Assembly: GCA_964549785.1 (NCBI GenBank) | Contig: CAZJXA010000138.1 | Span: forward strand, 1 to 8,971 | Length of the DNA stretch: 8,971 bases | Direction of reading: 5' to 3' | Source: JBEIUO01 sp964549785 | GTDB lineage: Bacteria; Planctomycetota; Phycisphaerae; Phycisphaerales; UBA1924 | In this document: piece after piece, positions 1 to 5,632 of the stretch | Numbering within the stretch: the stretch's first letter is position 1 | How the letters are laid out: each line of letters begins with the position of its first letter | Notes under the pieces: generated by a model | Told to the model about the DNA's origin: nothing | What the model saw: only the letters and a program-made list of their open reading frames with translations | Database searches by the model: none | Program-made: the position numbers and the translations under genes

Positions 1-636
1 GCCGTCGCGGACCACGCGAGCGCTTCGCACCTGCTCTCCGCATTCGACCATTCATCAATGACACCGATCACGATCGACGCGTCGCCCGCCGCGCTGGGTC
101 GGCTGCCGCGCCACAGCCCGGAGAGCGCCCACGCGTTCGTTGACGTCGGGTGGGACGACACGGTCCTCTGCATTGTCCTGGGTGGGCTTCCGATCTATCA
201 GCGTCGGCTGGACGACGGCGGGCTCGCGGCGGCATACAACGACATCGCCGCACGCGATTCGGCGACGCCCGCGGCGGTGGATTCGGTGCTCTTTCCGGCG
301 GGTGCCATGCACGCCGACGCCCAGGCAGATGTCGTGCGCGCGACTCTTCTGTCTCGGTGGCGGGGTTCGATCTCCAACGTCATCGAGCCGTTGGCGAAGG
401 AACTGGACCGCTCTCTCACCTACGCCTCGCATCGCTTCCCGACCACTCCCATCGTCTCCGTTAACCTCTGCGGCGATGGGGCACTTCTTCCCGGCCTCGC
501 CGACCGGCTGCAATCCAAGGTGAGCTCGGTGCCGGTTGCGGCCGTGCCCGACGCCGCGTTCGCGGTCGCCCAAGGCCTGTGTTCATGGACCGGGACGCTG
601 GCAGGGCGTTCATTTTTCGCTGCGGAGGCCGCGTGA
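1..636 (+). CDS. pilM: PilM-like actin-fold (ASKHA) assembly protein, 5'-truncated by the window edge
   Basis: The frame is open from base 1 to the TGA at 634-636, so the first ATG, at 58, is probably internal and the N-terminal part of the gene lies off the window. PilM is the cytoplasmic actin-like protein of type IV pilus platforms and corresponds to the cytoplasmic domain of GspL; it binds the N-terminal tail of PilN. Seen here: a segment near bases 79-105 like the PilM 'D..P.AL.R' stretch; a beta-hairpin start 'AFVDVGWDDTVLCIVLGG' (about bases 133-186) matching the 'vDiG...t.l.i..g' phosphate motif; and near the C-terminus 'NLCGDGALLPGLADRL' (about 463-510), matching the adenosine-motif 'GG.....GL...L'. 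The stop overlaps the pilN start (GTGA), indicating coupling. Sequence is divergent, and a GspL-type label is possible, but no membrane segment follows, which favours the separate PilM + PilN arrangement. Confidence 0.75.
   Translation, partial: AVADHASASHLLSAFDHSSMTPITIDASPAALGRLPRHSPESAHAFVDVGWDDTVLCIVLGGLPIYQRRLDDGGLAAAYNDIAARDSATPAAVDSVLFPAGAMHADAQADVVRATLLSRWRGSISNVIEPLAKELDRSLTYASHRFPTTPIVSVNLCGDGALLPGLADRLQSKVSSVPVAAVPDAAFAVAQGLCSWTGTLAGRSFFAAEAA
624..628 (+). promoter_or_regulatory. Shine-Dalgarno site that fixes the pilN-like start at GTG 633
   Basis: GGAGG lies four bases before the GTG at 633. It supports this GTG over the upstream in-frame ATG at 579, which would add 18 residues inside the pilM-like gene. 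Confidence 0.6.
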
Positions 637-1277
637 TTGCTCTGAATCTCACTCCCCCCGCATACAGGGCCGCCCGCGACCAGCGGCGGAGAGTCCGCGC
701 GTGGGGTCGGTTGCTTTCGGTGCTGATCGTGGCGGGCGTGCTGATCGTCGCGAATGTCTGGAAGGACGCCAACCCGGCCCGCGCCGCGTGGGCCGCGGTG
801 ACCGACCTGGAAGGCAAGATCGACGAGCGGAAGCGAGAACTGGCGTTGTTGCGGGCCTCGGTGGGTCTGCTCAACAAAGAACTCGAGTCGGTCACGGCCG
901 TCTCCAACCACCCCGACTGGACCCCGGCTCTCCGATTGATCGCGGACCGGCTGGGGAACGATGTCGTGCTGGATTCGTGCGTACTTGATCGGCCCCGCGA
1001 TGCGCCGTCGGGCGGGCCGGCGGGCCTGCCGGCGCGCAAGGCGCTCAAGCCGGCGGCACGCACCCGACTGGTCTACGCGCTCGAACTCTCCGGGCTCGCG
1101 ACGAACCAAGCGGCGGTCCATCGGTATCTCGCCGACCTTCAGACCGCGCGATTGTTCGATTCGGTCACCCTGATCGAGACGCGCTCGCGACCGTTGGCCG
1201 ACCGGCTCTTCATGGGGTTCCGATTGTCCTGTGAGATTGTGGCACCGGTCGACGTGGCGGGGGAGAAAGCGCGATGA
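633..1277 (+). CDS. pilN: PilN-like inner-membrane assembly protein
   Basis: The predicted protein has 214 residues. PilN is a bitopic inner-membrane protein that links cytoplasmic PilM to periplasmic PilO. The GTG start is chosen because GGAGG precedes it and because translation then begins 'MIALNLTPPAYR', a degenerate form of the N-terminal 'INLLP' motif by which PilN docks into PilM. A membrane helix follows at about residues 25-42 (LLSVLIVAGVLIVANVW), then a charged, coiled-coil-like segment at 55-92, and a ferredoxin-like periplasmic domain at about 96-205, with 'YALELSGLATNQAAVHRYLADLQ' typical of the family. A Pro/Gly/Ala-rich loop (about 120-143) interrupts the domain and looks like a lineage-specific insertion. 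The gene starts within the stop of the pilM-like gene and is followed after 43 bases by the pilO-like gene. Confidence 0.78.
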   Translation: MIALNLTPPAYRAARDQRRRVRAWGRLLSVLIVAGVLIVANVWKDANPARAAWAAVTDLEGKIDERKRELALLRASVGLLNKELESVTAVSNHPDWTPALRLIADRLGNDVVLDSCVLDRPRDAPSGGPAGLPARKALKPAARTRLVYALELSGLATNQAAVHRYLADLQTARLFDSVTLIETRSRPLADRLFMGFRLSCEIVAPVDVAGEKAR

Positions 1278-1307
1278 GAACGTGCGCTTTCAAACGGGTC
1301 GGCAAGC

Positions 1308-1312
1308 GGAGG
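1308..1312 (+). promoter_or_regulatory. Shine-Dalgarno site for the pilO-like start at ATG 1321
   Basis: GGAGG sits eight bases before the ATG at 1321. It decides against the longer in-frame start at 1231, which lies inside the pilN-like gene and would place 30 charged residues before the membrane helix. Confidence 0.65.
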
Positions 1313-1320
1313 TCGCGAAC

Positions 1321-1929
1321 ATGAACGTCCACCTTGACCGTCGCGCGACCCACTGCGTCGGGACCATGTGCGTGCTCGCGATCGCGGGGGGCATGTACGG
1401 ATTGGGAATTCATCCCTGGCGTGCGCACGCGGCCCAGGCGGGCGTGGCAAAAGGCGCGATGTCGGAGCGCGAGCGTGAACTCAGCGGAATTATCGATGAT
1501 GTGGCGGCGGCCAAGGCGGCGATCGTGTCGGCCCGGGCCACCCTCGCCGCGGCGGCCCCGCTTCACGCGGTGTCAAGCCAGAACGAGCGACTCGCGCAAC
1601 TGACCCGGACCGCGGAAGCGAGCGGGCTTTTGCTCGTGGAGATGCAGCCGGGCGGGGCGTCGTGGGATCGCCGCTTCGGCGCCGTCCCCATCCGCATGAC
1701 GGGGTCCGGGGGATATGAGGCATTCACGCGGTTTCTCGTCCACTTGGCGAGCGACTTCCCGGACGTGCGCGTTGCCGGCTTTTCACTCGCCGGGCAGCCG
1801 GGGGAGACGCGGAGTCCGTCTACCTACACGACCGAACTCATTTGGTTCACCCTGCCGGAAGGGTCGCCCAGTCGGACCGACGGCGCGGGGCGTGACGCCC
1901 GTAGCGGCGGCGGCGGCACTGATAAGTAG
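1321..1929 (+). CDS. pilO: PilO-like inner-membrane assembly protein
   Basis: The predicted protein has 202 residues. PilO pairs with PilN in the periplasm and, with PilP, aligns the platform with the outer-membrane secretin; GspM is the type II counterpart. Visible parts: a short cytoplasmic tail, a membrane helix at about residues 11-30 (HCVGTMCVLAIAGGMYGLGI), an Ala-rich coiled coil at about 40-95, and a PilO core at about 87-178. The core has the 'LAQLTRTAEASGLLLVEMQPG' helix-strand, the hallmark 'PIRMTGSGGYEAFTRFLVHLAS' and a final strand 'TTELIWFTLP'. The tail from about 180 is Gly/Arg/Asp-rich and probably disordered. An upstream ATG at 1274 overlaps the pilN-like stop but is in another frame and ends at the pilO start region, so it is not used here. 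Confidence 0.8.
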   Translation: MNVHLDRRATHCVGTMCVLAIAGGMYGLGIHPWRAHAAQAGVAKGAMSERERELSGIIDDVAAAKAAIVSARATLAAAAPLHAVSSQNERLAQLTRTAEASGLLLVEMQPGGASWDRRFGAVPIRMTGSGGYEAFTRFLVHLASDFPDVRVAGFSLAGQPGETRSPSTYTTELIWFTLPEGSPSRTDGAGRDARSGGGGTDK

Positions 1930-1981
1930 AATCGCCCATTTTCCGTTTGCATTGTCCGAGTTCATATTGCTCAGTTAGCGC

Positions 1982-2593
1982 GTGGAACTCACCAAACACC
2001 AGCGGATCGCCATCGCCACCCTCGTCGTGGCCGCTTCGGCCTTTGCGGTCGATCGGTTCATGCTCGCACCCTCGGCCACGGCGGTGACGACGAATCCCAC
2101 GCCGGCCTTGACACAAGACGCCGCGACCTCCGTTGCCGGGGACCTCGGGGCTCCAGTCGCAGCAACGAATCAGCCCGGGCTCGCCGATCGGCTCCGCGAC
2201 TTTGGCGAGCGCGCTCCGACTCCGGGTCGGACCGATGCGTTCCTGCTGCCGGCGTCAATGGGCTGGGTGGGCGAGCCCGAAGCGGTGGAAGTCACCGCCT
2301 CGGTCGGCTCGGAGAGCGATCCCAAGAAGGCGCCGAATCTCGCCATCTCGTCGGTGATCGGCGGAGCACACCCGATGGTCATCATGAACGGGGCGTCCCT
2401 CAGAATCGGGGGTCACGCGGTGGAGGGTTTCACGCTCGTAGCCGTCGAAACCGATTCCGACGACAGGCACGCGAAGCCTCGCAACACCTTCCTTGTACGG
2501 GTTCGCGACGAGGCGGGCCGCGTTTGGGAGGTGCCCTTCGCTCCGGGATCGCAGAACGCGGGGTCGAACCCGGGCAACCGAAAAGAACGGTGA
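1982..2593 (+). CDS. PilP/GspB/GspC-like membrane-anchored periplasmic protein
   Basis: The predicted protein has 203 residues. It starts with GTG; the same frame has a stop at 1976-1978, so no earlier start is possible, and no clear Shine-Dalgarno is seen. A membrane anchor follows at about residues 8-25 (RIAIATLVVAASAFAVDR). A Pro/Ala/Thr-rich linker runs to about residue 90. A small beta domain lies at about 118-186: 'LAISSVIGGAHPMVIMNGAS' then 'RIGGHAVEGFTLVAVETD' and '.FLVRV....WEVPF'. This matches the PilP/GspC homology-region pattern 'l..i..g....a.ingk.l.vG..v.gf.v..I'. Such proteins connect the PilN-PilO complex to the secretin. Unlike PilP, no lipobox Cys is present; the anchor is a helix, as in GspC or GspB. 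Its position directly after pilO supports the role. The exact family name is uncertain. Confidence 0.65.
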   Translation: MELTKHQRIAIATLVVAASAFAVDRFMLAPSATAVTTNPTPALTQDAATSVAGDLGAPVAATNQPGLADRLRDFGERAPTPGRTDAFLLPASMGWVGEPEAVEVTASVGSESDPKKAPNLAISSVIGGAHPMVIMNGASLRIGGHAVEGFTLVAVETDSDDRHAKPRNTFLVRVRDEAGRVWEVPFAPGSQNAGSNPGNRKER

Positions 2594-2859
2594 ATGAACC
2601 GCATCGCTGCGGGGGACTACGAACGGGTTGAGGCCGGGCACGGCGAGGTGGTAGACGTCGCCGATGCAACGGGTGGAGGCATGCGGGGGTGTACAGGGAG
2701 TTCCGGTTGTGCGGCCCACGGCGCTGATCCCGGACCCCGGCGAGTGGGTTCTGACTGAACCTGACTCCCAGCGCGGTCGATTGATCGAACGCGGCGTGCG
2801 ATGGGTCGCCCGCTCACGAACAAGACGCCCGCCCTTTGTCACACCAAACCGGAGGTCAC
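2594..2859 (+). other. 266-base gap before the major pseudopilin gene
   Basis: This is the only long gap in an otherwise packed operon. An ATG at 2594 directly follows the preceding stop and opens a 54-codon frame ending at 2758, but its Gly-rich product resembles nothing I know. A short inverted repeat, GGTTC-5 bases-GAACC at 2747-2761, is visible but has no T-tract. No convincing sigma70 or sigma54 promoter was found by eye. The Shine-Dalgarno for the pseudopilin lies at its end. The gap may hold an internal promoter or leader that gives the abundant pseudopilin separate expression, which is inference. Confidence 0.5.
2851..2855 (+). promoter_or_regulatory. Shine-Dalgarno site for the major pseudopilin start at ATG 2860
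   Basis: GGAGG lies four bases before the ATG at 2860. It supports this start over the in-frame TTG at 2836 and gives a ten-residue prepilin leader. Confidence 0.65.
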
Positions 2860-3327
2860 ATGCTCGCCAGTGGAACGCTTCGTCGGGGTTTCAGCCTCAT
2901 TGAACTTGTTATTGTCGTGGTGATCATCGGGATCATCGGCGCGATCGCCATCCCCCGAATGAGCCGTGGCGCCACCGGCGCATCCGACTCGGCCCTGTCG
3001 GGCAACCTCGCCGTTCTGCGCAACGCGATCGACCTCTACGAGACTGAGCACCCGGGTTCGTACCCGGCGGTGTCCACAATCGTGGCCCAGTTGACAACCT
3101 ACACCGACGACTCCGGCGCCGCCCAGGCCACCAAAGACGCCACCCACATCTTCGGCCCCTATCTCCGCTCGATCCCGCCGCTGCCGGTGGGGGCGAAGAA
3201 AGGCTCAACCGGGATTTCCGCGACCGACGGGGCGGGCGTGGGATGGATTTACGTTGTCGCGACCGGCGCGATCAACGCTAACGCGACCGAGTCCGACGCC
3301 CGCGGCAAGGCCTACTCGTCTTACTGA
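2860..3327 (+). CDS. GspG-like major pseudopilin
   Basis: The precursor has 155 residues. The leader MLASGTLRRG ends in Gly10, followed by Phe11 (+1) and Glu15 (+5) in 'FSLIE', the prepilin peptidase cleavage and methylation site. The helix 'LVIVVVIIGIIGAIAIPRM' (about 16-34) is the conserved hydrophobic stalk. The globular part has the GspG-type 'NLAVLRNAIDLYETEHPGSYP' helix (49-69) and a later 'FGPYLRSIPPLP' (98-109). It ends in a 'GVGWIYVVATGAINAN' beta element (126-141), a C-terminal pattern I associate with planctomycete GspG-like proteins. As the first and only G-type subunit in the cluster it is the likely main building block of the pseudopilus. It has its own strong ribosome site after a long gap, fitting a higher expression level. 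Its stop overlaps the next start (TGATG). Confidence 0.85.
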   Translation: MLASGTLRRGFSLIELVIVVVIIGIIGAIAIPRMSRGATGASDSALSGNLAVLRNAIDLYETEHPGSYPAVSTIVAQLTTYTDDSGAAQATKDATHIFGPYLRSIPPLPVGAKKGSTGISATDGAGVGWIYVVATGAINANATESDARGKAYSSY

Positions 3328-3968
3328 TGATCCCCCATCGTCGCATCGGCGGTATGACCCGGGATGTATCCATGACCATGATGAACACCGATCGCCCGGC
3401 GAAACGTCACCGCACGATTCGCCGGGCGGCGGCGCGTTCGGGTTTCAGCCTTATCGAGGTGGTGGCATGTCTCGCGATCATCGCAACGGTCGGGGCCATG
3501 GCAATCCCACGCTACGGCGCGGCGGTCGCCCGCTACCGGGTCGAGGCCGCCGCGACGCGGGTGGTGGCGGAGGTGCACCGCGTGCGCGACAAGTCGGGCC
3601 GTGCTGGCCGGTCTCTGACCATCTCGTTCCGCGGCGGGAAGAACGCGTTCCTGACCACCTACACGGTCGGCGCGGCGCGGGAGTCGCTGGTATGGCTCAA
3701 AGCCGAGCCGTACTGGGCGGTGATCAACTCTGTTGACCTGGGCGGCGACACCGCGATCGTTTTCGACGGATACGGAGCGCCCGATTCCGGCGGAACGATC
3801 GTGGTTCGGCACGGGTCGATCGCATCGACTATCACCATCGACACCGCCGGAGCCGCCACCTTCACCCGCCCCGTCCAACTGATACCCGCGTCGATCGTGA
3901 AGGAGACCGCGTTCAATGCCGGGGAGATCGCGCTGGGGTTCTCGGACGACAACGCCGACCGTAAGTGA
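3327..3968 (+). CDS. GspH/FimT-like minor pseudopilin
   Basis: The precursor has 213 residues when started at ATG 3327, which overlaps the previous stop by one base. In-frame ATGs at 3354, 3372, 3378 and 3381 are alternatives that would shorten an unusually long, Arg/Lys-rich leader of 39 residues; none has a good Shine-Dalgarno. The cleavage site is Gly39-Phe40 with Glu44 at +5 ('FSLIE'), then the hydrophobic helix 'VVACLAIIATVGAMAIPRY'. The helix continues into 'VEAAATRVVAEVHRVRDKS', and the beta-rich GspH fold ends in 'FDGYGAPDSGGTIVV....STITIDTAGAATF' (about 146-179), a close fit to the GspH 'f...G....g.i.l......v.i...G.v' ending. GspH is a minor subunit near the pseudopilus tip. The start codon is the least certain part of this call. 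Confidence 0.75.
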   Translation: MIPHRRIGGMTRDVSMTMMNTDRPAKRHRTIRRAAARSGFSLIEVVACLAIIATVGAMAIPRYGAAVARYRVEAAATRVVAEVHRVRDKSGRAGRSLTISFRGGKNAFLTTYTVGAARESLVWLKAEPYWAVINSVDLGGDTAIVFDGYGAPDSGGTIVVRHGSIASTITIDTAGAATFTRPVQLIPASIVKETAFNAGEIALGFSDDNADRK

Positions 3969-5110
3969 TGCCTCACGCACCGCCGCAACCATCTTGCCGC
4001 CACCCCGCGAACAGCGGGCGCCCGGCATTTACGCTCGTTGAACTCTGCCTTTCGCTGGGGGTCATGTCGATTCTTCTGGCGGCAATCGCCAGCACGCTCG
4101 TGTTCGCTTCGCGGTCCCTCCCGTCCGCCAACACGGGCGCGGCCTCCGAACTCGCCGGGCCGGTCGAGCGGATGCTGGCCGAGCTGTCGCTTGCCACCCG
4201 GGTCACGGCGGCCACGACCACCTCCATCACCTTCACCACCGCCGACCGCAACGCCGATTCGATTCCCGAAACCATCGTCTACGCGTGGTCCGGGAGCGGA
4301 TCACCGATCACGCGAAAGTTGAACGCCGCACCGCCGGTGGCGGTTTCACCGCCTCTGGCGAGGTACCAGTTTGCACTGACAACTGAGAGCGCCTTTGAGC
4401 CCGTGACCGGTGCTCCAGCAGACGGGCCCGAAGAACTTTTGGCCGCGTACGCCGGCAGCGCGGGTAGTACCTATGACACCGGCATCGGGCTGTGGGTCGC
4501 CCAGTATTTTCAGCCGCTTCTGCCCGCCGACGCCACCGCTTACTCAGTGACGCGGGTGCGGGCGTATGCGCGACGGAAGAACTCCGGAACATCAACCTGG
4601 GGAATTCGCAACGACAACGCGGGCACCCCCGCCGCGTTGGCGATCCAAAGCCGCTCCGTCGCCTCGGGTTCTCTCTCGGCCACCGACAACTGGCATCAGG
4701 TTACTTTCAACGGAGTTACCGGCGTGGACCCCGGCGACGGGTTGTGGCTTGTCATCGGGCAGGTCTCAGGGACTTCGTGTACGGTCTCGGGCGCGCCCAG
4801 CAATGTCCCCTCACGCCGCGGCAGGTTGGCCACTTCGACGAATCTAGGGCTCTTGTGGTCGCACAGTTCGTCGGGGAGCATTGTGTTCGAGGTTTATGGC
4901 CATGTTCGCCGGCCCGCGACGGTCTGGGAACTCTCCACCCGGGCCGACGCCGTCACGATCGCGTGTCAGGGGGTTGAGGGCGGCGACATCTACCGCACAT
5001 CAACCCGCTTCACCGGGCACCCGATTTCGGTTGTCCAGTCGGACCCGGGCGACCCGCCCGAGGGCAACATCCTGCGCGGTCTGTTGGGTTTGCTGCTAGG
5101 AGGGGGTTGA
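3968..5110 (+). CDS. GspJ/PilW-like minor pseudopilin with an inserted beta-sandwich-like domain
   Basis: The precursor has 380 residues, well above the roughly 200 usual for GspJ. ATG 3968 overlaps the previous stop (TGATG); GTG 3965 is a one-codon-longer alternative. The leader ends in Ala20, with Phe21 (+1) and Glu25 (+5) in 'FTLVE', so the -1 residue is Ala, not Gly. The hydrophobic helix runs to about residue 48. The GspJ-like core has 'ERMLAELSLATRV' and 'ITFTTADRNADSIPETIVYAWS' (about 67-108). An extra segment at about 155-312 has the pattern of a secreted carbohydrate-binding or adhesin-like beta-sandwich: 'YSVTRVRAYARRKNSGTS', 'DNWHQVTF', 'VDPGDGLWLVIGQVSG' and a closing 'SIVFEVYG'. 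After it, 'ATVWELSTRADAVTIACQG' (317-335) resumes the pilin-like pattern. The role is probably a tip subunit presenting the inserted domain, which is inference. Confidence 0.75.
   Translation: MPHAPPQPSCRHPANSGRPAFTLVELCLSLGVMSILLAAIASTLVFASRSLPSANTGAASELAGPVERMLAELSLATRVTAATTTSITFTTADRNADSIPETIVYAWSGSGSPITRKLNAAPPVAVSPPLARYQFALTTESAFEPVTGAPADGPEELLAAYAGSAGSTYDTGIGLWVAQYFQPLLPADATAYSVTRVRAYARRKNSGTSTWGIRNDNAGTPAALAIQSRSVASGSLSATDNWHQVTFNGVTGVDPGDGLWLVIGQVSGTSCTVSGAPSNVPSRRGRLATSTNLGLLWSHSSSGSIVFEVYGHVRRPATVWELSTRADAVTIACQGVEGGDIYRTSTRFTGHPISVVQSDPGDPPEGNILRGLLGLLLGGG
5098..5103 (+). promoter_or_regulatory. Shine-Dalgarno site for the GspI-like start at ATG 5114
   Basis: AGGAGG lies ten bases before ATG 5114, inside the last codons of the GspJ-like gene, so translation of the two is likely coupled. 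Confidence 0.55.
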
Positions 5111-5113
5111 CCG

Positions 5114-5632
5114 ATGCGGACTCCGACGTCGCGGGATCGACACGCGTTTTCACTTATCGAACTCTCGATCTCGACGGTCATCGTGGGAGTGATGATGACC
5201 GCGTCGCTCACGGTCGTTGCGGACGGCCTCGCCAGCCGTGCCACTCTCCGCCGGGGTGCGGCCGCGCAAGCGATGGCCGAGCAACTGCTCGCCGAGATCA
5301 CTTCGCAGGCGTACGCCGACGCGGGGGGAAGTACCACCCTCGGCCTGGAAGCCGCGGTCGGCACGCGCTCGCGGGTCACCTTCGACGACGTCGATGACTA
5401 CGCGCTGCTGGTCGAGAATCCGCCCGCGGAACGCGACGGCACGCCGGTGGCGGGGGCATCCGCCTTCGTCCGCTCCACCGAGGTTGTGTGGGTGACCGCC
5501 GCGAACCTGCGAACGGGTTCGATTACCGATACCGGCGTGAAACGGATCGCCGTCACCGTGCGACACTCGGGCAAGGTTGTCGCCAGTGCCAGTGCGGTTC
5601 GTACGCGGCTCTATGACGGGGTGGCACCATGA
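5114..5632 (+). CDS. GspI/PilV-like minor pseudopilin
   Basis: The precursor has 172 residues. The leader ends in Ala11, followed by Phe12 (+1) and Glu16 (+5) in 'FSLIE'. As in the preceding GspJ-like protein, Ala replaces the usual Gly at -1. The hydrophobic helix 'LSISTVIVGVMMTASLTVV' is followed by 'AQAMAEQLLAEITSQAY' (51-67), which matches the GspI/PilV helix in which Ala-x-x-x-Ala-x-x-Leu-Leu precedes the globular part. The later 'TFDDVDDYALLVENPPAERDGTP' (89-111) and 'DTGVKRIAVTVRHSGKVVAS' (139-158) resemble the C-terminal half of planctomycete pseudopilins; the VKRI strand also recalls the GspI 'l.ri.v.V' ending. In characterised type II systems GspI nucleates the I-J-K tip, so its position between the J-like and K-like genes fits. 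Its last codons overlap the next start by four bases (ATGA). Confidence 0.75.
   Translation: MRTPTSRDRHAFSLIELSISTVIVGVMMTASLTVVADGLASRATLRRGAAAQAMAEQLLAEITSQAYADAGGSTTLGLEAAVGTRSRVTFDDVDDYALLVENPPAERDGTPVAGASAFVRSTEVVWVTAANLRTGSITDTGVKRIAVTVRHSGKVVASASAVRTRLYDGVAP

Noticed and set aside
1274..1324. 16-codon frame starting ATGA at the pilN-like stop
   Set aside because: It ends at the pilO-like start and has no Shine-Dalgarno of its own; it could only be a coupling leader, which the sequence does not show.
1930..1981. A/T-richer 52-base gap before the PilP-like gene as a promoter
   Set aside because: TTGCAT and TATTGC are present but badly spaced, with only three matches each to consensus.
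2594..2758. 54-codon frame MNRIAAGDYE... in the intergenic gap
   Set aside because: Abuts the previous stop, but the product is Gly-rich, resembles no family and has no clear ribosome site; kept only as a finding to check.
2255..2842. Long - strand open frame across the PilP-like gene and the gap
   Set aside because: It is Arg/Pro/Ser/His-rich as expected for the antisense of G+C-rich coding DNA, has no recognisable domain, and overlaps a well-supported + strand gene.
3321..4028. Long - strand open frame opposite the GspH-like gene
   Set aside because: Antisense shadow: Arg/Gly/Asp-rich, no motif, and the + strand frame has a clear pseudopilin signature.
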